Positions 23,697-29,933 of a DNA stretch of 64,000 bases are shown in pieces. The stretch is taken from positions 1,076,973 to 1,140,972 of the forward strand of contig NC_052517.1 in assembly GCF_014356525.2 (NCBI RefSeq), written 5' to 3'. The notes below the pieces were generated by a model, which saw only the letters and a list, made by a program, of their open reading frames with translations, made no database searches and had not been told where the DNA came from. How positions within the stretch are numbered: the first letter of the stretch is position 1; every line of letters starts with the position of its first letter. This DNA comes from Nilaparvata lugens (lineage: Eukaryota; Arthropoda; Insecta; Hemiptera; Delphacidae). The translations under genes were made by a program, and so were the position numbers.

Positions 23697-25890
23697 TGTG
23701 AACACGATAACTCCATTCCTAATTAACCGATTGACTTGAAATTTTAAACTTTAGGTCCTTATACCATGAGGATCCAACAATAAGAAATTCAATTAAAAAT
23801 GGCGGATAATGGCCAAAAAACCATATTTTTCACGGTTTTCTCGTAAACAGCTCTAACGATTTTCTTCAAATTTATACCCTAGATAGCTATATATAAGCCC
23901 TATCAACTGACATGAGTCTCATTTCTGGGAAAATTGCAGGAGCTCCGTAATATTCCCGAGAAGAATGATTTTTGTTAAATTTCTATCACGATTTTCTCAA
24001 AAATGACGACCGATTTTTTTAAAATTCATACTCTGTATAGTTATATATCAGCTCTATCAACTGGCATGAGTCTTCCCTGAGAAATTAACAGGGGGTTCAC
24101 CCCATCCTTGAGAAATATACTTTGTAACCTCCTTCTCGTGCGTGAGGTAGGTAGGTAGAACAGTTTATTCAAAAAACACATGTCGATATTTTATTTGTAG
24201 AACAGCTGTTTTGACAACTTTTAAAAAATCCTCAAATTTCATAATTCAAACAAAGGAAAATGTACTCTGAACACAATCACAATAGTATAATCGTAGTTTT
24301 AATTACGTATTTAGCCGCCAATCGGCATAATGTTATTTCCTAAATTATCCTCGTTAATGAGGTTTATAGATCAATGAGCAAGGAAAGTTGTGTGAGTGTA
24401 CCACACCAGATTGTTTCATGTTAAACAACATGTTTACGTATTTTCCTCACCTCGTGACATTAATGAACTTAAAACCTGAATATGAGCGGCTGTAGCCTCA
24501 GTGACAGAAGACACCTTATGCTCAGTTTGCGATGAATTAAGCCACAGACGTGATGTGGTCCGTGCAGCCAATGAAGCACATATTCAGCATTTATGATGGA
24601 TTTTTGCAAACTCCAATATTTTGTGAGTATTTAAGTATGCAATTTGATTGTGTTAAGAACTTCTTCCTAATTGACCGAACGAAGTGTGGTCTAAGATTCA
24701 AGTCGACGGTTTGGCATTTCTCTTAATGTTTAAATGTTTATGTTGCGCATTTACGGCGAAACGCGGTAATAGATTTTCATGAAATTTGACAGGTATGTTC
24801 CTTTTCTAATTGCGTGTCGACGTATATACAAGGTTTTTGGAAATTTTGCAAGTATAATATAAAAGGAAAAAGGAGCCTCCTTCATACGCCAATATTAGAG
24901 TAAAAATCAGAGTATAGAACTATTCATCATAAATTGTGTTAAGTGATTACACAGATGTGTGGAGAAGCCAGTCTATTACTGTATTTGTATAAGGTCTATA
25001 GTTTCAATCAAATACATTAAAGAGGTATGCATCTTTAAGCTGGGTTTACACCAAATTTATTAACAAAATGGTTATAACTTAATCCTTATAGGGTCTATTA
25101 GATTGAACGGAAGTTGACAAACACATATGTTTATCATGCATATGATAAGTCATGTTCAATCTAAAAGGATTGATTTATTAACATTTTTCAAATAAATTTG
25201 GTCTAATCGCAGCTTTAAGGTCTTTGGTTTCAATATTTTGTTTTGCAGTCATGGTATTATTATGCGTGCCCATCAGTATCAATATTCTCACATTCGAAAA
25301 AACTAATTTAATAGGTGAATAAAAATAAACTAATGAACTAAATAATGCTGGAGAAATTATAATATTTTTGATGCTAGAAAAAATAATTTTCATCAGATAG
25401 AAAGATCATCACGGAACTGGATGAATTATATCATATGAAATACAAAATCAAACGTGAACTGAGTTTCTCAACCTTTGAAAACAGTTGACATCTGGTACTT
25501 GTGGATGAGAATACTGCGTGAGTATAGACTATAGAATTATTCATCATAAATCAGCTGACAAGTGATTACACAGATGTGTGGAGAAGCCAGTCTATTGCTG
25601 TATTTCCATAAAGTCTATAGTTTCAATCAGGTACTTGTGGATGAGAATACTGCGTGAGGTCTACTGTTCACAGAACTACTAGTGAATATAGCTATTCAAA
25701 ATCGGGTCATTATTTTTTGCACATACTGTATATTATATTTTACATAAATGAAGAACTCTAATCTAATCTAACCTCTGTTCAGGTGGATCCTGCAGTTGCA
25801 CAACAACATCACATCAATCAACAACAGAAGCAACAGCAAACAACAACCGTCAGTCAACAACAGACGGCGACAACAACAACGAATCGGTGA
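590..25890 (+). CDS. USF3: USF3-like giant bHLH-leucine zipper protein (5 exons)
   Basis: Coding exons are 590-636, 5423-5634, 7972-8199, 12251-23455 and 25783-25890. Every junction is GT-AG and the codon phases match (2/1, 1/2, 1/2, 0/0). The protein has a lysine-rich start (1-15), a bHLH (about 17-70), a zipper with leucines 93, 100 and 107, a motif IKWNGN near 142-147, then more than 3,700 residues rich in S/T/N/Q. Vertebrate USF3 has the same order: bHLH, coiled coil, an IHWKGN motif, and late motifs YSAEALI and NFNMTSLFPE. Here they read YSAESLI (near 22444) and NFNMSTIFPE (near 23417). It is therefore likely a nuclear E-box-type transcription regulator; the target is unknown. The large exon carries two -1 frame breaks (16509-16527 and 17732-17822). 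With one base restored at each, the total length is divisible by three and gives about 3,933 residues. The family assignment is firm, the exact first and last exons less so. Confidence 0.8.
1279..1545 (+). repeat. Dispersed repeat with GTGAGTGCCAT...TATATAGAT end
   Basis: The segment starts CTGTCAGGCTCGCTTCGCTC and ends with a (GTCA/GTGA)-rich stretch followed by TTATTATATAGAT. The last 125 bp match 45536-45660, where the same 3' end follows a different tandem array. A shared 3' end with variable 5' parts resembles a non-LTR or SINE-like family. No coding capacity is visible. Confidence 0.5.
1802..2080. mobile_element. MITE family M1, copy 1, with 8-bp target duplication
   Basis: A foldback element of about 280 bp. 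The arms begin CATAGAGAAACAATAGC and contain TATCCCATGGTATAGGGCG and CGCAACTTTTACTGTTATC, mirrored at the other end. It is flanked by GATAATAC (1794-1801 and 2080-2087). Other copies lie at 29665, 35345 and 51945. An 8-bp duplication fits hAT-type transposition, but superfamily is inferred from TSD length only, because no transposase is present. Confidence 0.75.
2196..2318. repeat. MITE family M3 fragment (GGTTAAATTTTAACC type)
   Basis: Inverted segments GGTTAAATTTTAACC and TTAAAATTTAACCGGCTT surround a core 'agaaccaatcagagaagg'. The tail TTTTGTGCAACAGGGCC is shared with copies at 7757-7886, 37470-37735, 57172-57260, 57960-58255 and 60285-60690. The terminal sequence GTGCCGGTTGCACAAAAGCC recurs in inverted orientation, so the family is a short TIR element. 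Confidence 0.55.
2355..2517 (-). mobile_element. tRNA-derived SINE (Ala-like head)
   Basis: The minus strand of 2440-2517 reads like a tRNA. It has a D-stem GGC/GCC, an anticodon stem CTCCG/CGGAG around CCGGCAA (anticodon GGC, Ala), and a T-arm with TTCGATT and box B GGGTTCGATTCCC. The acceptor stem is poorly paired, so a functional tRNA gene is unlikely. The SINE body (tail CTACTGCAAATATTGAC) lies at 2355-2395 and matches the element pieces near 33540, 35930 and 63800. Confidence 0.6.
2690..2795 (+). repeat. Dispersed repeat R1 (GGGGATAGGAAATTCACGAA)
   Basis: The block 'agaactggcttata..gtaggggatag..attcacgaatgacgcatcatcacgtctcaactactc' recurs at 8243-8340, 8990-9067, 32380-32455 (inverted) and 44205-44290 (inverted). 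It is a dispersed element fragment with no coding content. Confidence 0.6.
3030..3185. repeat. Diverged copy of the 33-kb triplicated repeat
   Basis: A GTGAGGTCCACGTTATAATG terminus is followed by 'gcagtgatgaaagataggag' and 'gccttctatagacgg'. This is the same order as the three tandem units at 32920-33310. It is a single older relative of that array. Confidence 0.5.
3275..3845 (+). repeat. Repeat R2 with nested insertion
   Basis: Repeat R2 ('gcgagcaatttctgtat ... ggatctcgaaaac ... cgagcgaagctcgatgcccc') is interrupted at 3571-3750 by a copy of the segment found at 6913-7084 ('gtagaattcattcaaggtttggaag' and GATACAGTATAAT strings). The uninterrupted R2 copy is at 28545-28912, which shows the insertion by comparison. 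Confidence 0.65.
4090..4743. repeat. Repeat R3 foldback (ACCGAGCGAAGTGAGGTCTA ends)
   Basis: The left end 'gaccgagcgaagtgaggtct' is mirrored at 4715-4740, forming inverted ends around an AT-rich centre. The TTGACAGG..TTCC and GCGTTTCGCCGTAAATGCG blocks also occur at 24664-24850 and 34440-34680. No protein signature was seen in the short minus-strand frame at 4226-4432. Confidence 0.55.
5423..5634 (+). CDS. USF3: USF3-like exon 2: bHLH domain
   Basis: The acceptor is TTTTGCAG and the donor GTAAGA. The exon encodes a basic stretch (KNREWERERRGKLN), helix 1 (VAFCQLDQLLP), a loop (DYDPSRVRSK) and helix 2 (LAILMAAVGHITHLHQL). At the canonical DNA-contact positions I read Asn5, Glu9 and Arg13; Glu9 with Arg13 is usual for E-box binders, whereas His5 of class B bHLH proteins is absent. 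Helix 2 keeps the K-x-x-I-L-x-x-A-V-x-x-I-x-x-L pattern. The alternative frame at 5417-5638 is a shadow. Confidence 0.85.
5760..5978. mobile_element. MITE family M2, copy 1
   Basis: About 219 bp, bounded by inverted TATAGTGAGGTCCACGTTAT and ATAACGTGGACC..ACTATA. The inside contains 'gctatccttgtctatcattc' and 'ctattcttctatctttatcc'. Close relatives are at 6676-6893 (inverted), 38764-38984 and 39555-39774. The element is non-autonomous, with no transposase. Confidence 0.7.
6676..6893. mobile_element. MITE family M2, copy 2 (inverted)
   Basis: The same termini and core as 5760-5978 but in opposite orientation, 700 bp away in the same intron. The two copies could pair in the pre-mRNA. Short frames across it (6525-6947) are repeat shadows. 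Confidence 0.7.
7121..7376 (+). mobile_element. tRNA-derived SINE with (TTA)n tail
   Basis: The head (7121-7192) has a tRNA-like T-arm with a perfect CCGGG/CCCGG stem around TTCAAAT and box B GGGTTCAAATCCC. The body holds GGATAGACACGTTAAGTCGT and GTCGGTCCCGGCTG. The tail is (TTA)n at 7353-7370. The central motif recurs in the otherwise different SINE at 55272-55510. Confidence 0.75.
7757..7886. repeat. MITE family M3 fragment
   Basis: It contains the core 'ttctctgattgg' and AATCACGGTTAAAATTTAAC followed by CGGCTGTTGTGCAACCGGGC, as at 2196-2318. It ends about 85 bp before the exon 3 acceptor. Confidence 0.5.
7972..8199 (+). CDS. USF3: USF3-like exon 3: leucine zipper and IKWNGN motif
   Basis: The acceptor is TTTTTCAG and the donor GTAAGC. 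The exon encodes residues 88-162. A heptad zipper runs SELARLHDRIDTLRRRCQQL with leucines 93, 100 and 107 and I97/L111 at alternate positions, so the helix continues from the bHLH as in bHLH-Zip dimers. A variable linker leads to IKWNGNI, the counterpart of IHWKGNL after the coiled coil of vertebrate USF3. This is the best single-exon evidence for orthology outside the bHLH. Confidence 0.85.
8243..8340 (+). repeat. Dispersed repeat R1, copy 2
   Basis: This matches 2690-2795 almost base for base ('gaactggcttatacaggtag', 'gacgcatcatcacgtctcaa'). It begins 44 bp after the exon 3 donor. Confidence 0.6.
8560..8650 (+). repeat. Short tandem repeat (GTGTCTATTGG)
   Basis: The phrases TTGGTGTCTATTGG and ATTAGTGTCTGTTGG alternate in two long units of about 44 bp. 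Confidence 0.7.
8865..8990 (+). repeat. Tandem repeat, about 44 bp x 3
   Basis: The unit 'gtttgtatcaagtttg-ggggattygatacggaagagagtgtt' occurs three times. The open frame across it is only a consequence of the repeat. A truncated repeat R1 copy follows at 8990-9067. Confidence 0.7.
9383..9470. repeat. Short hairpin related to element H at 57315 and 59630
   Basis: Inverted arms of about 40 bp start ATTGAATGAAAAAGACTAAG and close around GATATATC. The same ends and the same 5' flank (GTGTAGTTGAGAAGTTGATA) bound the longer elements at 57315-57908 and 59630-60229, so this is a core-less version. Confidence 0.65.
10079..10713. mobile_element. 635-bp hairpin element flanked by TTAA
   Basis: The arms begin GGCTGTGCAAAGGCTAAAAA and extend about 300 bp each, including GACAGGACATTTCAAATTTG and TTCAATTTACTAAAAATGAC, leaving a small centre near 10390. 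TTAA lies directly outside both ends (10075-10078 and 10714-10717). TTAA target sites are typical of piggyBac-type transposition, which is the inferred class. The short frame at 10083-10292 is a shadow. Confidence 0.7.
10774..12221. repeat. 1.45-kb near-perfect palindrome
   Basis: The left arm 10774-11454 and right arm 11550-12221 are inverted copies with a loop of about 95 bp. The outer ends are ATTGAATAGACTTAGAACG and its mirror. Inside are GGAGCATGCTTTCGTGTGTG and TTAGGTTAACAACCTAGTCT, mirrored in the other arm. Differences are few, mostly A/T run lengths. The right arm ends 29 bp before the exon 4 acceptor. The ends resemble those of the 9383 and 57315 elements, suggesting a related but larger transposable element. 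Confidence 0.8.
12251..23455 (+). CDS. USF3: USF3-like exon 4: 11.2-kb low-complexity exon (two frame breaks)
   Basis: The acceptor is TTTTCACAG and the donor CAAG|GTAAGA. The frame enters as GAC (split codon) and stays open to 16527, continues in the -1 frame to 17822, then again -1 to 23455. Apart from these breaks no stop interrupts 11.2 kb. Composition is S/T/N/Q/P-rich and mostly disordered. A basic patch lies near 14020-14130 (KVPIPLVGTQFVVRR), an acidic patch near 15235-15310 (DDDDCNDH, DDNDDTEND), and a possible nuclear signal PPAKKLK near 15380. Conserved USF3-type motifs occur at the far end (YSAESLI, NFNMSTIFPE). Several internal repeats are listed separately. Confidence 0.85.
12674..13015 (+). 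repeat. Coding minisatellite with CRE octamers (42-bp unit)
   Basis: About eight units of 42 bp encode the 14-residue repeat ETSDMTSSRNVVAM. The octamer TGACGTCA, a perfect CRE/ATF site, occurs at 12674, 12707, 12791, 12833, 12917 and 12959. Other units read TGATGTCA (12749, 12875 and 13001). The 121-codon antisense frame here is a product of the repeat and not a gene. Confidence 0.85.
16509..16527 (+). other. Frame break 1 in the USF3-like exon (-1)
   Basis: The upstream frame ends at TGA 16525-16527. The downstream frame is open from 16509, directly after TAG 16506-16508. The switch must therefore lie in these 19 bases, which start with TTTT. One missing base in the assembly, or in this allele, explains it. 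Confidence 0.75.
17732..17822 (+). other. Frame break 2 in the USF3-like exon (-1)
   Basis: The second frame ends at TGA 17820-17822 (AAG TTT TGA). The third is open from 17732. The window ends in a TTTT run (17817-17820); one further T there would read AAG TTT TTG ATG and join the frames. A short intron is not favoured because no good GT-AG pair of normal length fits. Confidence 0.7.
18307..18466 (+). repeat. Coding repeat FQHSKP (3 units)
   Basis: FQHSKPTDN, FQHSKPPEN and FQHSKPSEK are spaced about 20 residues apart, with similar DNA ('ttccaacattcyaaacc'). Confidence 0.75.
20146..20305 (+). repeat. Coding repeat GIFSSGATTQ-NQSV
   Basis: Three to four units of about 60 bp encode NQTVGIFSSGATTQVNQSVG-type repeats. 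The DNA is nearly identical (GGAATATTTAGCAGTGGTGC twice). Confidence 0.8.
21040..21545 (+). repeat. Coding repeat SKPSNIFDV
   Basis: Around ten short units based on SKPSN-F(D/H) appear, for example SKPSNIFDVQ three times and SKPSNTFDVT. This is a Phe-dotted low-complexity segment that may serve as an interaction array, but no function is known to me. Confidence 0.75.
22860..23130 (+). repeat. Coding repeat KPN-KPDNNLIPAS
   Basis: Four degenerate units of about 32 residues contain KPNLKPDNNLIPAS and VFYPSN. Two adjacent units are almost identical at DNA level, so duplication is recent. Confidence 0.75.
23174..23350 (+). repeat. Coding repeat KSNSNFPPAA (33-bp unit x 6)
   Basis: The unit GCAAAATCAAATTCGAATTT plus CCCGCCAGCT repeats six times, with Phe/Tyr and Pro/Leu variants, just before the conserved C-terminal motif. 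Confidence 0.85.
23475..24407 (+). mobile_element. Element E1, copy A (933 bp, carries a TG microsatellite)
   Basis: The element starts ACTTTCCTTGCCC and ends GCAAGGAAAGTTGTGTGAGT. The same element occurs at 46454-47386 (inverted, same length), 50405-51208 (inverted, diverged) and 58300-58769 (partial). Blocks such as AATGGCGGATAATGGCC and CTCAGGGGACCTTGAAACGT are shared. No protein is encoded. A dinucleotide run lies at the same internal place in all four. Confidence 0.7.
23606..23694 (+). repeat. (TG)n microsatellite
   Basis: About 89 bp of nearly pure TG, 150 bp after the exon 4 donor and inside element E1. The Cys/Val- and Thr/His-rich frames across it are artefacts. Confidence 0.95.
24664..25020 (+). 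repeat. Repeat R3/R4 composite fragment
   Basis: It starts ACCGAACGAAGTGTGGTCTA, includes GCGCATTTACGGCGAAACGC, then 'ggagcctccttcatacgcca' and 'cacagatgtgtggagaagcc'. The same order appears inverted at 34680-34262, and part of it at 25515-25690. Confidence 0.6.
25037..25217. mobile_element. MITE with GGGTTTACACCAAA termini
   Basis: The ends GCTGGGTTTACACCAAATTT and AAATTTGGTCTAATCGCAGC are imperfect inverted repeats. The inside has 'ttagattgaac' and 'gttcaatct' in mirror order. A relative with better ends is at 27361-27722. Confidence 0.55.
25783..25890 (+). CDS. USF3: USF3-like exon 5: Q/T-rich C-terminus (proposed)
   Basis: After CTGTTCAG the phase-0 frame reads VDPAVAQQHHINQQQKQQQT and on to NR-stop, 35 codons then TGA at 25888-25890. 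Phase matches exon 4, and the reading frame is open and compositionally like the rest of the protein. It bears no clear likeness to the human C-terminus. The alternative is that intron 4 is unspliced and the protein ends VRPI. The TGA lies in the first unit of the following minisatellite. Confidence 0.55.
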   Translation: MDPAVAQQHHINQQQKQQQTTTVSQQQTATTTTNR

Positions 25891-26365
25891 CAGCGTGACG
25901 GTGGCCTGACCACGACAACAGCACGGCGACAAAGACAGCGTCAGAGTGGCGCAAAACGACAAACTAACAAAAGTGGTGACAACGCGTTCTGGTGGCCGAA
26001 ACTGTAATCGGGATGTCACAACAAGATAGAATCGGTGACAGGTTGACGGTGGCCTGAACACGGCGAAAAAGACAGCGTCAAAGTGGCAGACAAAGCCAAA
26101 CTAACAAAAGTGCTTACAACGCGTTCTGGTGGCCGAAACTGTAATCGGGTTGTCACAAAAAGATAGAATCGGTGATAGGTTGACGGTGGCCTGACCACGA
26201 CAACAGCACGGCGACAAAGACAGCGTCAGAGTGGCACAAAACGCCAAACTAACAAAAGTGGTGACAACGCGTTCTGGTGGCCGAAACTGTAATCGGGTTG
26301 TCACAACAAGTTAGAATCGGTGATAGGTTGACGGTAGCCTGAACACGGCGACAAAGACAGCGTCT
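25884..26365 (+). repeat. Minisatellite of about 145 bp (3.3 units)
   Basis: Units begin TCGGTGACAG..TTGACGGTGGCC at about 25884, 26032, 26169 and 26316, each with ACAACGCGTTCTGGTGGCCG and CTGTAATCGGG. It is GC-richer than its surroundings. If exon 5 is correct it begins at the stop codon and forms the proximal 3' UTR. Cys/Arg-rich minus-strand frames across it repeat with the unit and are not genes. Confidence 0.85.
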
Positions 26366-26472
26366 TTGTGTTCTCACACATAGCAATGTGGATTAGGTTT
26401 TTCCTTAGACGTTTGTAAAATTATGAAATTTCAAGATTTGGTCAGTTTCGATGAGATTTGTACTAAAAAATT

Positions 26473-26512
26473 ATTATCAGCCCTATATATATATATATAT
26501 ATATATATGCAT
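26473..26512. repeat. Target-site copy and (AT)n tail of the non-LTR insertion
   Basis: ATTATCAGCCCTATAT (26473-26488) merges into (AT)n to about 26510. The same 16 bases stand at 27290-27305. The AT run is at the 3' end of the inserted element (minus strand). Confidence 0.75.
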
Positions 26513-27289
26513 ATGCATACATAGGCCAAAATTAGAAAAAAAAACATAATTTTAAACTTAATATTTCAAATACTAATAGAATTTAGAACGTTCTGGAGCC
26601 ACTGACACGCATCTTCTCCAGCATCATGGAGGGCCGACAGCCCTCCATGATAGGAGTATTGTGGACACTCAGATATAAGGTGGTTCATTGATTGGATTTG
26701 TCCACATTGGCACAGAGGATCAGATGTGTATCCCCATGCTGTCATCAGCTCAGCACACCTTCCCACCTGCGTCCTGAACCGGTTAAGGCCACACCACTCT
26801 CTACGTCTCAGCTGGGTGCCAGGAACAATGTCATTAGGGTCATCCACAAGGCCTTTGTTCCTGACCTCTCCCTGCAACCATCTCAGTCTCCATAACTCCC
26901 TTGCACTTCTAATTTCCTCTTGCTCGTCAAGTCTCAAGTATCTTCTTTACTTGAGGCGCCTTGGTGGAGGGTTAGCCAAATCTCTTGAGACTGGGAGATC
27001 CTCATGAATGTTTTGTAACTGGGAAATGAACTTGTTCTTCTTCTCCAACCTTCTGAGATCTGGAGGCATGATGTTACTAAGCACAGGCAACCACTCAGTC
27101 TCTGTTGGTCTCAATGTCCCACTAATCTTCCTCATAGTTTCATTGAAAACTGTATCAATTTTCTCAACGTGTCTGCTGCGAGCCCAGACAGAAGAGCAGT
27201 ACTCCCCTGTGCTGTACAGAAGTGCAAGACTTGATGTTCGAAGGGCATTCATGTCACAACCCCAGGTTGTTCCCGCAAGTTTGCTGATG
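26489..27289 (-). mobile_element. 5'-truncated non-LTR retrotransposon
   Basis: About 800 bp on the minus strand between 16-bp direct repeats. The coding part (see next entry) is the C-terminal end of a reverse transcriptase ORF, followed by about 80 bp of 3' sequence and a simple AT tail. Severe 5' truncation plus a 16-bp target duplication is the normal signature of target-primed reverse transcription. Confidence 0.8.
26566..27289 (-). pseudogene. Non-LTR reverse transcriptase C-terminal remnant
   Basis: The minus-strand frame begins at the truncation point with SKLAGTTWGCDMNALRTSS. It continues through YCSSVWARS and WLPVLSNIMPPDLRR and, after an in-frame TAA at 26947-26949, resumes in the same frame with RLRWLQGE, GLNRFRTQVGRC and CQCGQIQSMNHLISECP. 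The C-x-C...H...C tail is the usual end of jockey/RTE-type ORF2 proteins. The catalytic palm (YxDD) is missing. It is not functional. Confidence 0.75.
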
Positions 27290-27360
27290 ATTATCAGCCC
27301 TATATTTATATGAAATGTTGTTCCGTCTCTTGTAAATATTACCCTTGAATACATGTCAAC

Positions 27361-27722
27361 AGCGTTTACACCAAAGTTATTAACATAATGTTAATTACTT
27401 AATCCTTATAGTTTCTATTAGATTGAACATAACTTATCAACACATACACAAACACATACGTGTTTGTCGAGTTCTGTTCAATCCAAAGGTTCGTACAGAT
27501 ATACGCGCCTCCAACACGCTCCGCGCACGCACCGATCGTGAACGTTACGGAAGATGTTAGCTGTTCTCGCGTTCCACTCTTGCTCCCCGGTCGATCATCA
27601 ATCGATCTGCTCCAGTGTGACGTTCGACTGCGGAGCAGAGCGAAAGTCTGTACGCACCTTTATGGAATCTATAAGGACGGAAAAATAAACATTTTGTTAA
27701 TAACTTTGGTGTAAACCCAGCT
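27361..27722. mobile_element. MITE with nested second MITE
   Basis: The outer ends GCGTTTACACCAAAGTTATT and AATAACTTTGGTGTAAACCC are inverted. Inside, between about 27486 and 27663, a GC-richer insert is bounded by AAAGGTTCGTACAG and CTGTACGCACCTTT and holds ATACGCGCCTCCAACACGCT. The two layers differ in base composition. Confidence 0.6.
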
Positions 27723-27970
27723 TTGAAGTTCAGCGTTGCTATGAATGTCTCCTTGGCTGGGAAGAAAGAGAATAGCTTTGTTTCTTATGGAAGTGTTCAC
27801 ACTAGTGTGGTAACTGCCATAAGAAACAGTGGTTTACTTTTTTCCCCAGCATAGAAAGATCTAAAAAGAATGTCTTAATAGAAGTCATCAACTCAGAAAG
27901 ATCTATTATTCCACCTCTTACGATGGTTTTGAACTTTTGAAGATAGATAATCTTGTAATATCCTATTATA

Positions 27971-28545
27971 CAGGGTTATCATAAAACAATGGTGCGGTTT
28001 CGAACATTGTTTAAAGAAAAACCAAATTACTTACAGTTAATATTTTTTATTCACCTAATTTGTCGTCTGAAACAGTTTTTTTACATGATTAATAACTTTC
28101 AATAAGTGCGCCCTTAGTCGCTCAACAAATGTCCAAACGATAATAAATTTCTCTCTTAACATTCGATAACATTTCTTCGATTATGGTTGTCATTGGTTCT
28201 TTAATCCTGTTTTAAAGTGGTTCAGTTCGCGATTTCTTGTGAATAAACAATGTTTTTGATGTAAATTTACAAGAAAAAAACTACCTGAACCACTTAAAAC
28301 AGGATTAATGAAGCAATGACAACCATAACCAATGAAATGTTAGCGAATGTTTGGAGAGAAATTGATTATCGTTTGGATATTTTGTCGAACGACTAAAGGC
28401 TCACATATTTAAATTTATCAATTATGTAAAAAATTGCCTGAGACGACAAATTAGATGAATAAACAACATCAACTGTAAGTAATTTGGTTTTTCTTTAAAC
28501 CATGTTCGAAACCGCACCATTCTTTTATGATAACTCTGTATTAAG
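27971..28545. mobile_element. Foldback MITE, Tc1/mariner-like ends
   Basis: The ends ACAGGGTTATCATAAAACAA and TTTTATGATAACTCTGT are inverted and flanked by TA. The arms continue through GGTGCGGTTTCGAACATTGT and CCAAATTACTTACAGTTAAT for some 270 bp each. The TA target and the CAGGGT start suggest a Tc1/mariner-derived element, by inference. Confidence 0.65.
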
Positions 28546-28912
28546 CGAGCAATTTCTGTATTTATATATCTGGTTATTTATGTTTAACGGATCTCGAAAA
28601 CGGCTCTAACGATTTTCACGAAATTTGGAACATAGTAGGTTTATGATATTATGTTTCGATTGCACTAGGTCTCATCCTTGGGAAAACTCGCTGAACGACA
28701 TTAAAAGGATAATTCATCCTTGGCTGAAACAGCTGTGGATAGTAAAAAAGTGAGTGAGCGAGTGAGTATGTGAAAAATCAAAATATCGCATACCCGAAAT
28801 TCATAAGATGACGTATAGCCAGCTGTGAAATATAAACACGATCATTTTAGAGAATTGTGTTCTGTTTATCAATAAATAAAAATAACGAGCGAAGCTCGGT
28901 GCCCCCCGATAT
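28545..28912 (+). repeat. Repeat R2, uninterrupted copy
   Basis: It matches the two halves of 3275-3845 without the insert. It runs from 'aagcgagcaatttctgtatt' to CGAGCGAAGCTCGGTGCCCC and includes GGATCTCGAAAACGGCTCTA. Confidence 0.65.
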
Positions 28913-29664
28913 TATCCCCGTTTAATTGTATAATTTATATTAATTCATGTGTAAAATTTATATGAAATATCTATGTAAATATTTATATTTAAGATTTTTT
29001 GTAAAATAAAATTTTAAATTGTCGGAAATTTTGTTTATAGAAATTTCCTATGTGTATAATTTTGTTAAAAAGTTGTCCAAATTTCTAATGATGATATTTT
29101 ATTTTTATTAATGTATAACAATTGTATACGTTGTTTAAATAATATTGTGAATAGATTGATGTATTTTTACTTGATAATAATATATAATATGTAATCAATA
29201 GGAATAATTATTTTGTTTTCAAATAATCAAACTGAATCAAATCAAAGTCATATTTCGAGTTGTGAAAACACGTTTTTAGGTGTCAAATTAAATTGTAAAT
29301 TATTAAGTTTTGTAAATATGCAATGTATAATAATATCTGTGATAAAGAAGAGATAATTATTCTATCCTAATTAATTTATTATGTAAACTTTGTTGTTGTA
29401 AATACTGTAGTTTGAAAGTTGTCTATAATTTATTATAATGTATTCTGAATATCAAATCATTGAATAAACGTTGATATTTTTTATAAAATTGTAAAAATAT
29501 TTTTGTCTCCACAGTACCCTAAATCGTTGTCATATTTGTCTTATACAATACTGATCATTCTTATTTATTGACTCATACAATAAGTACATCATCAAAAATG
29601 ATAGGGAGAGAAAAAATAAGGTATCCTTGTGCTATTCCTCTCCCAAATTCCGATAAGGTTACAC
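28913..29664. other. AT-rich intergenic stretch
   Basis: This is very AT-rich, with AATAAA at about 29463 followed by T-rich sequence. It could hold a distal poly(A) site for the USF3-like gene, but there is no way to tell from sequence alone. No exon or RNA gene was recognised. Confidence 0.4.
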
Positions 29665-29925
29665 CATATAGAGTAGATATCCCATGGTATAGGGCGTTTA
29701 TGTCGCAATTTTTACTGTTATCTCAAGCCGATTACTGTCGATTATTGTCGATTTTTACTGTTTTGTTGGGGTGAGAATGTATGAACGGCGCAATATGAGA
29801 GACTACCAGCGTCACACAGCTGCATGGGAAAGAAATACGTGTACTATCGGCTAGAGATAACAGTAAAAGTTGCGACATAAACGCCCTATACCATGGGATA
29901 TCTACTTATGCTATCGTTTCTCTAT
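29665..29925. mobile_element. MITE family M1, copy 2, with 8-bp target duplication
   Basis: The same arms as 1802-2080 (TATCCCATGGTATAGGGCGT and its mirror). Flanks are GGTTACAC at 29657-29664 and 29926-29933. Confidence 0.75.
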
Positions 29926-29933
29926 GGTTACAC

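Larger units (their letters stand above)
23456..25782 (+). other. USF3-like intron 4
   Basis: The intron runs from GTAAGA to CTGTTCAG, with candidate branch sequences CTAAT and CTAAC near 25760-25772. If it is retained, the frame would end after three more codons at 23468-23470. It contains the 933-bp element E1, repeat R3/R4 pieces and a MITE (separate entries). From 24410 to 24660 nothing is assignable. Confidence 0.6.

Noticed and set aside
23490..23739. Frames of alternating Thr-His or Cys-Val
   Set aside because: They are produced by the (TG)n microsatellite.
25768..26304. Minus-strand frames with repeated LQFRPPERVVTTFVSL
   Set aside because: They repeat with the 145-bp minisatellite and match no family.
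26947..27354. Independent 135-codon gene on the minus strand
   Set aside because: The first 20 or so codons are outside the insertion and the rest is a reverse transcriptase tail, so it is a retrotransposon remnant.
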